A DNA stretch of 64,000 bases. Source: Dendrolimus kikuchii. Its lineage: Eukaryota; Arthropoda; Insecta; Lepidoptera; Lasiocampidae. Position numbers and translations under genes: made by a program. Below the pieces are notes generated by a model. It saw only the letters and a program-made list of their open reading frames with translations. It had not been told where the DNA came from and ran no database searches. Below are positions 1-27,300 of the stretch, one piece after another. The first letter of the stretch is position 1; each line of letters begins with the position of its first letter. The stretch lies in NCBI GenBank assembly GCA_019925095.2, contig CM034389.1, positions 13,957,435-14,021,434 of the forward strand, written 5' to 3'.

Positions 1-2360
1 AGAGAGAAGCGAAGTCTCTCATAAGGCTAAGCGTGTCTAGGCCGTCTGTGAGTATGGGATCATCAACAACGCGAACGGCTCGACGTTGAATACAGTCTAG
101 GGGATCGGGTTGGTAGCCAGGTGCTCCAGCCCAAAAGTGTGAGCAGTACTCCATATGCGGGCTCACCAGGGTTCTATAAAGCACAAAGCGTTGCCGTGGT
201 GTGAAGTACTGCTTGGACCGGTTTAACACTCCCAGCTTCTTAGAGGCAAGTTTTGCCTTGCCTTCAAGACGGCCCCTGAACATCGTTCGCGATGTCAACA
301 CCGAGGATCCCAATAGTCTTGGAGGTGGTAAGGGGAGTTCCTTGGAACTGAAGCGATTGCTCTAATGGAGTTTTTTGGCAGAGAATACGTAGACCTGTCT
401 TCTTGGGGTTGAAATGGACAAGGTTTTGCCTCCCCCATTCAGAGACTCTCTCTAAGGAATACTCTACTTCAGATACAAGTCTAATCCAACTTTCCTCCAC
501 AAATGATCGAGGGACGTTTGAACGACCAGAGCACCGCGCATCGCCTGTGCTGTCATCCGCATTGGAATGAATGTTGCGAATAGACAACATATCATTGATT
601 TGTAAGATGAACAACGTTGGCGATAGCACACAACTCTGGGGCACACCAGCATTGATGGGCTTGAAACTTGAGCAACAACCGTCGACAACGACTTGAATGC
701 TGCACTCATCCAGAAAGCTGGATAGCCAGGTGCAAGGCCCTTCGGGTATCCCATACAATGGCCGCTCCGATAGAAGAACCCTGTGCCAGACCCGGTCGAA
801 GGCCTTAGCAATATCTAGAATTTTGACTAACTGCCAGTGCTTCCCCTTTGCTCTCAATGGCTTCAGCCCAACGGTGGGTTAGGTAAACCAAGAGATCCCG
901 AGCTGAGCGACCGTGGCGGAAGCTGTATTGCCGATCGTTTAGCAGCTGGGAATCTTCGAGGTAACACAGAAGCTGCGCGTTGATAATACGCTCCATCACC
1001 ATTGAGAGCAAAAAGGTTATTGGTATAGACCTATGCGACGTGTCTGTTACGTCCCCTTTTTTGGGGACAAGGTGCACATAGGCAATCTTCCACGAAGCGA
1101 GGACACAACCCTTGTAGTAAGAGAGAGTGAAAACTCGGGCAAGGACTGGCTGGGGACAGCTCAGCTAAACACGTCTGCAGCACAATGGCAGGAATGCCAT
1201 CAGGGCCAGAAGATTTTTTGATGTCGAGGGAGAGGAGAACTCATCGGACTGCTTTTTGAGTAAAGCGCACCTCCGACATTCTAGACTCGCACTGAGGGAT
1301 TGTAGGTGGAGTTTCTCCTACGTCGTCATGAGTTGAATTGGCCGCAAAGACTTCAGCCAGAAGATTGACTTTATCTTTGGCGGCCTATACTAGACAGTCA
1401 TCCACTGTGCGCAGAGGTGGAAGAGACGCCCGACAAAAGTTTCCTTCGACAGCTTTGGCGAGGGCCCAAAAAGCTCTAGTCACAGAAGAGTAGCTAGAGA
1501 GGCGCTCACCAATTCTGCCGATGTGATCGAATTTTGCTCTCGCGAGCTGTTTTTTGAGGGGCCTGGGGGCGTCATTGTATCTTTTTTTTCAGGTCAGAGG
1601 AACTTGGATCCTGACGAGCCCGCGCTGCAGTCCAGGCTCGATAAGCCTGTTACTTTAGCTTTACAGCCTCACTGCTGGACTTATCGAACCATGGTGGTTT
1701 ACTCGTACCACCGGTAGGTACAGTTGAGGTTGGAATGAAACATTCTATTCCCTGCAGTACTACATCGGCGATCGAGTCTGTGCTCGCATCAGAATCTTCC
1801 GACGAGAAACATAACTGCCTCCATGGGTAGGATGCATAGAATTTACGGAGTCCATCCCAATCTGCTGACCTGTATCGCCACACCTTTCGTTGTCCAGCGG
1901 GACGAGTCCGCTCGAGAATAGGAAAAGGCACCACCGAAGATACCAGACAATGATCAGAGATTCCCAGTGGAGCACTGATGGAGATTTGGTAGTTCTCCGG
2001 GTGTGTGATCAGCAGAAGATCCAGCAAAGAAGGCTCATGATCCGCTCTATCCGTTATTCGGGTAAACTCCGTAATCACCTGAATGAATTCATGGGCGAGA
2101 GCAAAATCGTAGGCAGTAGTCCCTGGCAGATCAGTTCTCGGGGAGCCCAACCACTCAGCGTGATGAGCATTAAAATTCTCGAGTATGACTACCTCTGCTG
2201 GAGAATAATGCCCAAAAACTTTGTCGGTCACCTCATGAACGTGTTCAAAAAAGCGAGCTGTTTCAGACCTTGTGCATTCCCTGCCATGGGACCGATATAA
2301 GCACGCATAGATCCGGGTGGAACCACCAAAATCTACGCGTACCTACAAGATAGAAAGATC
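1..2360 (-). mobile_element. Degenerate Jockey/CR1-type LINE, truncated by left window edge
   Basis: Reading the minus strand from right to left gives the usual non-LTR order. The C-terminal half of an AP-endonuclease lies at about 2330-1650 (FNAHHAEWL, then SDHCLV). A linker with broken frames follows, then reverse transcriptase at about 1077-264 (DIAKAFDRVWH as motif A, GVPQSCVLSPTLF as motif B, NADDSTGDA where YADD is expected). The frame continues past position 1. Damage is visible: ENFN replaces the catalytic GDFN, the YADD Tyr is Asn, and the RT is split over at least two frames. It is a dead copy, not a gene. The Jockey/CR1 group is inferred from the motif spacing; the exact clade is unknown. 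Confidence 0.8.
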
Positions 2361-2379
2361 CCATCTTCAAGGCCGTGGA

Positions 2380-2695
2380 GATTAGAATATAAAAAAATAT
2401 AATAAAATTAGGTTAACTTATTTCAGAAAAAACGGCAATTTCATAGACAAGGACATAATAATAATTATTATTTAATTTTTGTGAGTATTTTATATACATA
2501 ACCTAACACCAGACGGTATTTTGTAATTTGTATTTTGTATTTTAAATACATATAGTTGAAATGCTGTATTTTGTATTTTATATTTCAAATACCCGACGTA
2601 AAAGTATTTTGTATTTCTTATTTTAAATACATGCGAGACAGTATTTTGTAATTTGTATTTCAACTAAAGGAAATCATGTATTTTGCCCAGCCCTG
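2380..2695. repeat. AT-rich repeat ending in a hAT-like terminus
   Basis: Four imperfect repeats of TATTTTGTATTTTAAATAC-like units run from about 2510 to 2690. The right edge ends in TTTTGCCCAGCCCTG (2681-2695). Its reverse complement, CAGGGCTGGGCAAAA, resembles the terminal inverted repeat of hAT-type MITEs. No matching left end is visible, so the copy is probably truncated. The hAT label is an inference. Confidence 0.4.
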
Positions 2696-3850
2696 TCTAT
2701 AGCTACTGTTGATATTAAGCACCCCACACGTTAATACAATCAAATGATCTATAATTATATATAATATATTCCCATATTTAAATGCTTTGTTTATTTATTA
2801 TTTTTTAGTCTTAAAACGCAATCACATGTAATATTCTAATAGTAATCAGGACAATAAAGTTTAGATAAAGAAAGAGAATATTTTGCTGTCGTTCTATGGA
2901 CTACAAAATGTGTGCAAAATTTCAAATTAATCGGACGTCTGAAAGTGTGAAAGTGAAAATGAGATTGAATTATTTCATTACATTTAAACAGGTGAACTGT
3001 AAAACTAATAAAAAGGGTTACTTTTTATAATTATATTAAAGTAATTTTATTGTAGCTTTTTAGAATCGAATGAATTATAGCGCCATCTAGTCAGCCTTTT
3101 TTCCTGCACCACCACATCGCCAAATTAGATAAGAATTCCCTTTGATTAAGGTTGCTTGGAAGAGATCGCTTTAAACTTTAAGCGATAAGGCCGCCCATGG
3201 TATTGCCTAGAAAGTATTGTAATTAGGTATGGAATGTTTTAGTAATTGTATGTTATGGTGTGTTATCTATCTAGTCATGTAGGATTTAATACCTTTTCAG
3301 CGCTTAATTTTTCAGTGGGCGATTTTCAATCCTAGTATTGTTCTTCTATGACGTAGGTGAATATTTAAGTGCAGTCGCTTGCGGCTACCAGATAAAGAGC
3401 TCATAAGTATCTTATACAATCTAAGGCTGTGTTCAAGGTTTATGATGAAAGCACAATAGTGGGAATAAAATTAATATAAGGCTGTAGCTAATTTGTTTTA
3501 TTATCAGATATTTTATACTTCGTTACCTAATCGATTATTTTTATAGTGTGCATAACATTTAAAAAACAAGTAAAAGTATAGTTCCTCTGTTTAACTGTTA
3601 GCCGTTAGTTAAGTTTAAATAAATGTTTAACTTTGAATTTTATCGCTTCTAATATTTTCATTATAGTTAGTATAATAATAAGACTTATAGATACTTTACT
3701 GAATATTCACAAATCGGACTAATAAATAATTGTTTACAATTTAGAATATGTCTTGTAACATTAATAAATCCAATTTTAAGTATGACTACGGTTTTATTTA
3801 CGAAAATTAATCTTTAGTTTCTCGAAAATGTTCTACAAAAATGTCCTCTT
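2696..3850. other. Intergenic AT-rich DNA, no gene seen
   Basis: No coding stretch or RNA gene is recognisable. A segment near 3220-3470, with a TATTTAAG box at about 3360 followed by GAGCTC, resembles an LTR promoter region but lacks a convincing partner or boundaries. Confidence 0.4.
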
Positions 3851-3854
3851 GTCT

Positions 3855-4140
3855 ACCTATAATACTATAAAATTCTAAACATGCCGTGGCTGAACATTGA
3901 AGCTATTAAAAAAAATAACAGGGAGACTATAATTATAAACGATGCTGATCACGATACAATTTTTTTAGATTTCTTTTGGTCTGTCGGTTTGTCTGTTTGT
4001 TTGGGATTCACGTAAAAACTAATGGGCTGATATCGATGCGATTTTAACTGATCAACAGCAAATTCTTAAGACTTAAATCGGCGCTAATTTTTATCCTGGG
4101 AATCCCCCGAATTTTTTTTCTTAGAATGATATAAAATGGC
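3855..4140 (+). mobile_element. Helitron-like family B, 3'-truncated copy
   Basis: The 5' part (AAATTCTAAACATGCCGTG..., then ACAATTTTTTTAGATTTC and ATCGATGCGATTTT) aligns by eye with the copies at 52302-52690 (+) and 63099-63645 (-). The 3' hairpin and CTAG end are missing here. It has no coding capacity. Beyond it, to 4850, I see only a short fragment near 4205-4275 resembling the 3' half of the SINE-like repeat described at 33401-33725. Confidence 0.55.
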
Positions 4141-4854
4141 CCGTCCTATGTCATATCAACCGTTTATATACCTTACTATCGATTACCGATATAAAGGTAA
4201 TAAGGGTCTACGAGCCGCGTGATGGAAAGCGGTGGTGCACGTCACCTACGCAACAGGGGTAGTTTGCAACAGCGGCGATCAGAGTACATTGTAATGAACA
4301 CTGAACTTGTAAATACATGTAATACACAGATTAATATTTTAATTACATACTGAAGTCGTAATCATTACAGTAATGTTCGTAGATAGATGTTTATTTGACA
4401 AATAAAACTTTCATATACGTAATAATATTTATTTATATATGTTAAAAAAACAACCTTACGGAATTTTGACAATTCAAGTCTGGAAATATTACTTATTTTT
4501 TATGTAATCGCAAAGTACCGGGCACGAGCCCGGCGGTTAATAAGTAACTGTCAAACTTTACTTAATTTATAGCAACTGGACCTTATATTCCATTATCAAA
4601 TGGTTCATACTTACATTACATTACAAGCATACTTAAAAATTACTCTAATTGATAGTTATTATAATTCATGGAGGCTAGCGGTCTTTACTTGTGGTAAACA
4701 CGTACATGACACCAAAAGCATGATTGGATGGGACGCTCACAACTGAGGGCCTACAGGGGTTGTTTTCAGTTTCGCAGATTTATATGATAAACATGACAAG
4801 TATAAAGTGAAAATTTATGTTGTGTCTTACAACTACCTGTATATCTAGTCTAGG

Positions 4855-4905
4855 TTAGTGCAACTGACAAGTGTCTAGATTCTAGACACTTGTCAATTGC
4901 ACTAA
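4855..4905. repeat. Near-perfect 25-bp inverted repeat with 1-nt loop
   Basis: Arm 4855-4879 (TTAGTGCAACTGACAAGTGT then CTAGA) is the reverse complement of arm 4881-4905 with one mismatch in 25; the spacer is a single T at 4880. It lies in the intergenic region downstream of RpII215. It could be a fold-back remnant of a DNA transposon; the loop is too short for an ordinary microRNA precursor. Confidence 0.85.
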
Positions 4906-5135
4906 GCGATTCTTCAAAGGCAAGCGCTTTAGGCCCTCTGATCTTTCCGAGAGTCATGCACACTATTGCAATGTTCAACCAAGAGTAAAGCGCGCTCGCC
5001 TTTGTGGATTCCAAAAACTATACCTAACAATAACGGAACCAAATAATTTGTGCCATTAAAACCGAATGACAAAACTCTACACATCAAGGAATTCATTGGT
5101 AATCATAAACAAGAGCTAATTTTATCATGCTTACT

Positions 5136-5152
5136 TTTATTTTATTTTTATT
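5136..5152 (-). terminator. Cluster of poly(A) signals downstream of RpII215
   Basis: On the minus strand three AATAAA hexamers overlap or abut (plus-strand TTTATT at 5136, 5141 and 5147), about 125-140 nt beyond the RpII215 stop codon. The spacing fits a short 3' UTR. The position is seen; use as the cleavage signal is inferred. Confidence 0.5.
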
Positions 5153-5276
5153 TTTTATCATAGTTTAAAATGATGACAATAATACATACAATAGTCAGTA
5201 AATTATAAATTATATATAATTTACTAAACGCAAAATTAATGTAATACATATACTAATACTATAACATTTATACGAT

Positions 5277-19296
<14,020 letters not shown>

Positions 19297-20000
19297 TTTG
19301 CAACCATCTGAATCATAGATAATATTAAATTTAAATATCAATAAGACAACAACAAAAATGAGTATTCTGCAGGGCAATTCTGCACTGGGCGTCAAGAGGT
19401 ATCCTGTTCCGTGTTGCCAGACACAATAACATTCAACGTCCGCGACAAACTGCAATGCAGGATAGTGCATAGGCCTATAAATTAACATATATGACGCAAT
19501 AGACATTGAAAATTTTGTAATTTGATCGCAATGACGCCATAGACAATCATGATTGCAGTAATCGACTAAAATCTGTTGAGGTGTTGTTCCAACGGTATCT
19601 TGACAAGCAGTATTATCCTTTTACTGTGCTACACCGGGAATAATATCCATACAGCGCGTTCCACCAGTAGCTCACAACGCCCAAAATGCTCCGGTAGCCG
19701 TTCCACGAGGTGACTGCGGTCGTTGCGAAAACGTCACTATTATAATGATGACATCATTTTCGATCACACAACGACCTATGTCAAGAGGTGGGTCGAATAA
19801 CCGTTCCACTTGGGTTTACGATTGTAACGCCGGCAAGAAAGTATAACCGGGAATAATCGCGGTCGTTGTGGTCGAGTCTGTAATGAAACGTAGCCATAGT
19901 AATTTTTGCCTGGAATAATGTTAGTGACTGTCACGCAAATGCATTATTTCGGATACGATAAAAGGTTGTTAAACATCGATAGACAAGTCATGCATATACA
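19297..20000. promoter_or_regulatory. RpII215 5' flank (upstream region)
   Basis: DNA immediately upstream of the RpII215 start codon. It contains 5' UTR and promoter sequence by position, and no other gene is seen. No TATA box or initiator can be assigned with confidence. Around 19600-19900 it is locally richer in CpG-containing motifs (ACGACC, CGGTCGTTG) than the surrounding introns. Confidence 0.4.
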
Positions 20001-20089
20001 TCCAAATTTAATATTATAAATGCGAAAGTAATTCTGCCTGTCTGTGTCGTTTTTACAGAAAAATGTACGGGACGATTTGCCGAAAACCA

Positions 20090-20126
<37 letters not shown>

Positions 20127-20127
20127 T

Positions 20128-20477
20128 CTGAGTTGAGAGTTGGTCTGAAAGAGAGTGTCGGGGTGAAGGTAAGGAAAGGAATGCTCCAGTGGTTCGGGCA
20201 TGTGGAAAGAATGCATGATGAAAGAATGACTAAACAGATATACAATGCTAAAGTGGATGGATGCAGAAGTCGTGGAAGGCCACGACACACCTTCCATGAT
20301 CAAATTGATCGTGTACTAGTAGAAGGTGATGTCAGGAGCCTTAAGAACAGACGAGCTTGCATGACAAGAGTTATGAATGTCAAAGAGGCAAGTGAGGTGT
20401 GTAAGAATAAGCCTAAATGGCACTCTGTTGTTCGTGCCTACCCCGCAAGGGAACTGGCGTGAAGTTATGTATGTATG

Positions 20478-20485
<8 letters not shown>
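20128..20485 (+). mobile_element. RTE-like LINE 3' fragment in a TA microsatellite
   Basis: Encodes the last about 110 residues of the RTE ORF (GMLQWFGHVERMHDERMTKQ through AYPARELA stop), nearly identical to 42185-42511, then the TATG tail. It is 5'-truncated and lies inside the TA-rich interior of Helitron-like copy A1. Confidence 0.8.
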
Positions 20486-20541
<56 letters not shown>

Positions 20542-20620
20542 CATACATAACTTCACGCTAGTTCCCTTGCGGGGTAGGCACGAACAACAGTATGTATATA
20601 TATATATATATATATATTAG
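20486..20620 (-). repeat. TA microsatellite with an inverted RTE tail
   Basis: A TA run (20483-20536) is followed by a minus-strand RTE tail (20537-20592: CATACATACATAACTTCACG to GGCACGAACAACAG), then more TA. With the plus-strand tail at about 20430-20482 it forms a large inverted repeat with arms of about 50 bp. Confidence 0.75.
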
Positions 20621-21200
20621 ATACCAACGATGAATATAGGATACTTTTTATCACGAAAAACAGGATAGTTTCCGGGACAAAAATATTGGACCGATTTGGC
20701 TGAAATTCGGGGTCTTATAACTTATATGTAATTTTAATACCGAGTGTGGACAAGGGATACTTTTTCCGGATAATGGGGACAGGTTTTGGGATAGATTTAT
20801 GTAAAGGTTATCCCAGTAGAATAGGTTTTGTTTTTTTTATTTGCCTTTTCCATCATTTTGGCTATTTTGATTATTCAATCATTTCGGTAATTTCGGTCGT
20901 TTCGCCCATTTCGACTTAATTAACGTATGTACATGTGTGTATATACACTAATGTGGCTATACGTTAATGACGTTATTTTTAACGCTTTAATTAAGACTAA
21001 TGCGGTCACAGCCTAAACCTTGAACACTACCGCAAATGACGCCCCAGCATATGACACAAGTAAAAACTTGAAATCTGATTGAGGCTGTATTGCTTTTCAC
21101 ATGGCTTGTTAATTTGAAGATTATCTATGAATAAACCTCATGAAATTCGTAAAAATAATAAAATAAATGGTAAATGAAACTCCAGTACATATTATTACTA

Positions 21201-21206
21201 TTTATT
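21201..21206 (-). terminator. Candidate poly(A) signal of ari-2
   Basis: AATAAA on the minus strand, about 110 nt past the ari-2 stop codon. The hexamer and distance are seen; usage is inferred. Confidence 0.4.
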
Positions 21207-21314
21207 GCATGTTTATAAATACACTTTGGCAGAACAAAAGATCTAGCTTTTTATAAATATTATACAAAGGTGCTAAGATAACTATTCCACTTAAAACGCA
21301 TACTGAGGTTCATG

Positions 21315-24300
21315 TTATACTTTACTGCTACCTGAAATGCTTTTTGTATTAAATTCTAAAAAATCTTTTAGTAATGTGGTGCGCCTTTTCTCAGCTATAT
21401 CCATTTGATTTTCTAAGTCACCTCTATGGGTAGTCTCTGCCCGTTCCACTTTCCAAGACAAATTTTCAATTTCAGCTTCTAACTGAGCCTGGGAATAAAA
21501 TTTTCAATTATTACCTCTACGAAGATGTTTTTAAATGTGACTGTATAGTCCTATAAGTACACAAAACAAACTTTTCATTATTTAATCCAGTTTAAGTGTT
21601 ACTGGAATCAGCCTCAGAGTTATCTGTTATATGTTACTCAATACACAAGTATGTTATTGGTATCACATGAAATATGTACATATAATTTTCACTAAACTTA
21701 AAAGCTGAATTACATTAATCCAGCTACGGACTTGAAATTCGAAAGAAGACAGTACTGACTTCATCTGGCATTATGTAAATTGACTTGAAGTTGACTTCAA
21801 TATTTCCAATTGAATATTTTGAAGTTAGTCCACTCCCCAATTCAGTAGTTGGATCAAAAGTAAACTGCCTTAATGCTTATCCAGGACAGCCACAAAAGGC
21901 TGTGATAAACATTTTCATGAAAAATGACTATTTATTGCAGTATCTATTATTGCTTAGCTTAGTTTGGCTTCAATATACATTGTGTGTTGAATTCAGAAAA
22001 AAAATCCACTTACTTGCTGATATTCAAATAATTCTTTTCTAGGGCCAATCTCCATGTAATATGCAAATGGATAGGTGTATTGTAATGTGTATCTACATCT
22101 CTTTAATAACCTCGCGGCATCCCATAGATACTGCCAATCAATCCATGTGCCTTGACCAGCCATTACCTAAAATTATATTTATAAGTTAAATAAAATGTGT
22201 GTTCTTAACATTAATCTCGACTGTATTACAGGCAAATTAGTTTCGAGACATAATATTTTCTTAAATTTTCGCGACTTATATACATAATAAAACTACGTAT
22301 TAACGGTTTTAAGCGCGGTAATTTATTCGATTTTTGTTATTCCGACGTTTCGGCCACTTTTTGGTGGCCGTGATCACGGAAGACAATGATGTCAAGTGTC
22401 AACGAGCATTTTTAAAGTTTTATTTAGCCTATCACCAACTTGTTCACTTTAATTATTTAGTTTTAATTTTGTTTATGGTTATTATTTACTCTATGGGAGC
22501 CTAATCTAATTTACCACCGCTTCGCAACATACACACATGGCTTGATGAGAAGAAGCTGCGCAAGAAACTCTTCAGCAAAATGCCTAGCTCTAATAATTTT
22601 ATATAATATTAAAATGGGTGGAAGGAAAATAAAAGAAATAATCAGTCAAGTTGGTTTATGTTCCGATGCACGCAGAAAGAGCTCAGTATCTTGAGGTCTG
22701 GCAGTTGGTTTTTGCTGGGTTTGGATCTTAATAGTTTTGATGATCGGATCCCAAACAGGTGGTACTTGCCAAACATCTTGTCATTTCATTCCGTGAGTGT
22801 ACTTAGGCTGAAACTGGTTCGACATTTTTTACCAATTTCCAAGCCTAGATGGGAAACCTTACTGACCGGTAGTGGAACATTGATGAATTGTGTTGAATAT
22901 TATAAGAAAACTGTCACCTTCTGATTTATTCTTCTTTTCAGGTTTGCTAGTGTCTGTTCTTCTAATTTAAGAGATCTTGCGTGATTTTCCCATCTTTCAT
23001 AATAGTGCAAATATTTTTTCAGTGCTTCCCTTGCCTTTCAAAAAAAAACAACTCATCAGTCTAAATAATTTCTATTCACAACAAATTAATGCACCTACAT
23101 AGTTTACCTACATATTTTCACTTTATTAAAAACATTGTTTTTTCAATAATACAGAAATCAAGTTAGGTCTCACAGTCACTAGATCGATGTTACAAATTGT
23201 TTAGTACTAGTCATTATATTTATGATTGTGTTATATTTATCTTGAAAATACAGATAAGTAAGAAACATCTCAAAAACTAGAGATAGATTTTATCTTAATG
23301 TATCAACACCATGAATATAAAACATGGTACAATACTATTTTACGTCACTTACCTGGGCATGTTGGCTATCATTCGCCAAATTAGGGTCTTCTTTATAACG
23401 ACTGCACTCATAATATTCTGAACCATGCGTTTTCCAGTCCCCTAAGCAGACCCAACAGAAATCATGTCTACAGGCACCACATTGCATATGGTTACATCCA
23501 CCATTTTTCTCTATGCATATCTGGCACTTGGGACAATCCTGTAAATATTTCATACAAATGTCATTTTATAAATAGACAAATAGAAATATGTCAATGCATG
23601 AGATTATAAAGGTGGGGTATCATTTGCGATAATGTTAAAGATTTCGACTGGGGCCGAATGCGTCTTATTTAAAACATAACGTCGTTAATGAATAGCTACA
23701 TTAGAGTATATACAATATACATACATACGTTATCTGTCAATATTTAACGATATTAACAATGCCGTATCTCAAATAACGCATTAAACCCATCGCCATATCT
23801 GCGTGAATATCTGTAACAATATCGCAGATGAAGCCGCACCATCATACTTCCAAATTATAAGAATGTTTTTGTATGCAAAAATGTTACTTGACCATGCAAC
23901 ATTTTAATAGATAGATAAATATTATTGCAATCATGTTGTCAAGCACGTGTATATGTTACAGGCAATTTGATAAATCCTGTCACTATGAATAAGGACCGGT
24001 TTGTATACATAATGCCCGTGTCAAGTGGGCAATAACATGATTGCATTGGCAAAACTGCATGATTAATCACTTTTCCCGGTCGGTATGAATAATGACTTCA
24101 TTAGCTTGGGCAATATGATAAAACAGATGAACTTTAGTTTTTTTTGTCTATAAAGGTTGATTAAACTTACGTAATTTTTATTGAAAGTTAATTCTTGTTT
24201 TTTTTTTGGATTTTATGATTTGGCAGCTACGCCTTTAAGCTAGATCTTAGATTCAATGTAGTTTCTTTATTTTCTCAAACCTATGTGTAGCACAGCTGAA

Positions 24301-27300
24301 CTGTAGGTTATCAGCTAGTGCCATTCAACGGAGTTCTTGTGACAACTCGAAAGGCCACATTTGACGATATAGTTCACATTTCTCGCAAAAACACATAATT
24401 ACTACTCAAAAACTATAAATATCCTACAACTATTGTTCATTTTAGAGTAGTTTTACACATTTTTAGAAAATAAAACTGCACAGCACAACATCTCCTTTCA
24501 GTTCCCGCCAAAAACTCCGTTAATTCTTGGCTTGGCAAACAAAGTTTAGAGATGTTATTATGATAAATGTCAACGAATATATGTATATGGCATTTCCATT
24601 TTTAGCATTTTTGTCATTTTTGTCGCTTTTTCATTTTTAGCACTTTGATCATTTTGGTCGTTTTTGGCACTTGCGTTTTGGTTATTTTTGGAATATTTAG
24701 CATTTTTGGCATTTCTGGCATTTTGACATTTTGGCCACTTTTGACACTGGTCATTTATTGCTTTTTTATCATTTATGTAGTTTGCAGACACGGGGGATAT
24801 AGATAAATAAAACTAGAACGGGTTGAAATAGGGGATGAAAGTTTGTATAGGAGATCAATTATTTCTCATATATAGAAGATAGAATATAAAAAAATGCGAT
24901 AGTAACTCGATCTGTCTGTCTGTTCATCTTTTACTGAAAAACTACTGGAGTACCGGATCGGTTTTGGTGTAATTTTGTACATATGTAATTTTAATACCGT
25001 AAATGGATACTTTCATCCTGGGCGACGGATAGTTTGCGATATAAAATGAAGTGAATTTTCAGGGATCAAATAGTACTGACATAAAAATTTAACACAATGT
25101 AATCTGTAGGTATTAAAGCCTACTCTTTAAACAAGAGGTATGCACTAGAGCTTGACCCACAGCGTAGCCGTGGGATAAATCTAGTACAATTATATGTAGA
25201 ACATACAGATTTTAAATTAATAAAAGCAAGACTGTAATAATGAGCTAAATATTTTTATTTATTTTCTGTTTTGGTATAAGTTCATTAGTTTCCAGAGGTA
25301 TTTTATATTCTAACCTTAGTATGAGCGCTAATATAGTTGGCAGTTTCCGAATCGTCAGCACATTTGGTGAGCCACCGGCGTATGGTGGCACAGTCGGTGG
25401 GCGCGTGGTGCGGCGCACCGCATGAGAAACAAGTCAGCAATTCACAGCCACGGCATTCCACGCGACGTGCACCTTCTCTAGCCCAAGCTTGGAATATCCA
25501 CTGTATATAAACAAAATTTCTATACCTTACAATACTCCTTATAATAAGGCCAAAATAATAAATAATACAACACAAACTTTATAATACTAAAGACTGCAAG
25601 TTGTTTCTAAGACTTATTATTTATAGATACATTTTGCATTTTATTGTTGTGTGTATGTATGTATGTATTTCTATTATTGAATATCTACCTAGTCTTGCCA
25701 TAAATATTGTAACAAAGAAATTAAAAAAATTCTATTGCAAATAACATTTATAAGTTTTACAGTGTGTTAGTTTAATACGTAAATATAAAACAATTTAAAA
25801 TATAAAAAGCTTATTCGAAGTGGTCTCCATTGGCTGCAATACAGTCCTTTAAATGTTGAGGCCAGTTATCAATAGAAGCACACTCTTTCCATGGGAAAAT
25901 TCTTCACTGCCAATCGTATGGATTGTTTTAGGGACTCAAAATTATCATGGCCTTTAGAGCAAGCCGTACTCTCTAAAACTGACCATAAATCATAATCCAG
26001 CGGATTAAGATCGGGACTCGACGATGGCCAATCTTCAGCTCTGATGAAGCCTGAAACGTTCGTTTCCACCAAGACTGCGTGGACCGAGCTTTATGACCCG
26101 GCGCCGAGTCTTGCTGGAAGGACCATTTTTGATTATTGTACATGGTGTTGTTAAGGGGCTTAACTACTTCTCAAGAATGGTATCTTGATACACTTGTGCC
26201 GATGTTTTGATACCTTTTTCACAAAAATATGGCTCAGTCATTCCTTCATAGCTAACACCCCACCAAACCATCACTGAAGACAAATAATGCCCACATTGCA
26301 CTCTTATAGTTGTAGAGAGTCTCCACATTTCTTCACTGTATCCCCCAATTGAGAAAACCATAAAGTGAATTTACCTCCAACACAAAAAAGCAGTTCAAAA
26401 ATGATCACTATTTATTTAAAAACTAAATCCCATTTTTTTAAAACTATGCACTTGTTAGTTATTTAGTTTGGTCATGATAGGGAGGCATTATATTCTTGGG
26501 CTTAAAATTTACATTCTTATACTGTACAGTGAATGGTAAAAGTACTTTTTCTTTGTTAAGATGAGTAGTTTCTTTTACTCTTCTAATATATAAAAATTTA
26601 AAAGTGAGTATTTGAGTTCCTTTTTTATAGCTTAAGGCTCAAGGAGATGGAGACTTTTGGAACAAAGAACTGTAATGGGTTCTGATAAGAATGAAAAAAA
26701 GTGTTATCTTTTTCTATTACGAAAAGGAAAACATCAGCCCTAAATTTTATCAGGAAGATGAAAAATCTTAAAGTCACTCTCATCTTTTTACAGTTTGGGT
26801 CTGTGAATCTATGAAAGTTTATCTATCTCCTGTACTACAAGATAGACCAATTATAAATATGGTACATACTCTTTATCTTATGAAAAAAAATTCAACAGTA
26901 TTTCAGTGAGTGAAATTACAAGAATAACTTAGTAACTATAAAATGAGTATAATAATATAGTAAACAAATATAGTTAGTGATGTTACACTCACAAATGTCC
27001 ATTCAAAACAATAAAATATATTATTTTCCCTACATTATGCATAAATAGATTTTTTTAGATTCACATATTAACATTGTAAATGGTAATTCTATTAAAAACT
27101 TATTGCTTATACATAACTTAATCTGTTCTAAAACTTTCAAATGTGAAAACAATGTATGATTATCAATTTAAAAATAAATTTTTTACCTGACAATTGGGTC
27201 CAGGGCAGAATCTGAGCTGGGGATGTGATTTTACATGATCCTTAAACATAAACTGCTGATAGCGTTCACGAAGAGTCGGCTTTGTCACATGTGATAAGAC

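Larger units (their letters stand above)
20001..20915 (+). mobile_element. Helitron-like family A, copy 1, 3'-truncated and interrupted
   Basis: It starts A|TC at 20000/20001, then AATATTATAAATGCGAAAG and a CTGCCTGTCTG stretch, as in the intact copy at 28368. The family body resumes at about 20625 (GATACCAACGATGAATATAG; GGACCGATTTGGCTGAAATT), followed by a short 9-nt-period TTTCGGT-type array up to about 20915. The middle (about 20090-20620) is TA microsatellite with RTE tails inserted. There is no 3' hairpin or CTAG end. Confidence 0.65.

Noticed and set aside
4855..4905. MicroRNA precursor
   Set aside because: A one-base loop and 25-bp stem do not fit a precursor hairpin with a terminal loop.
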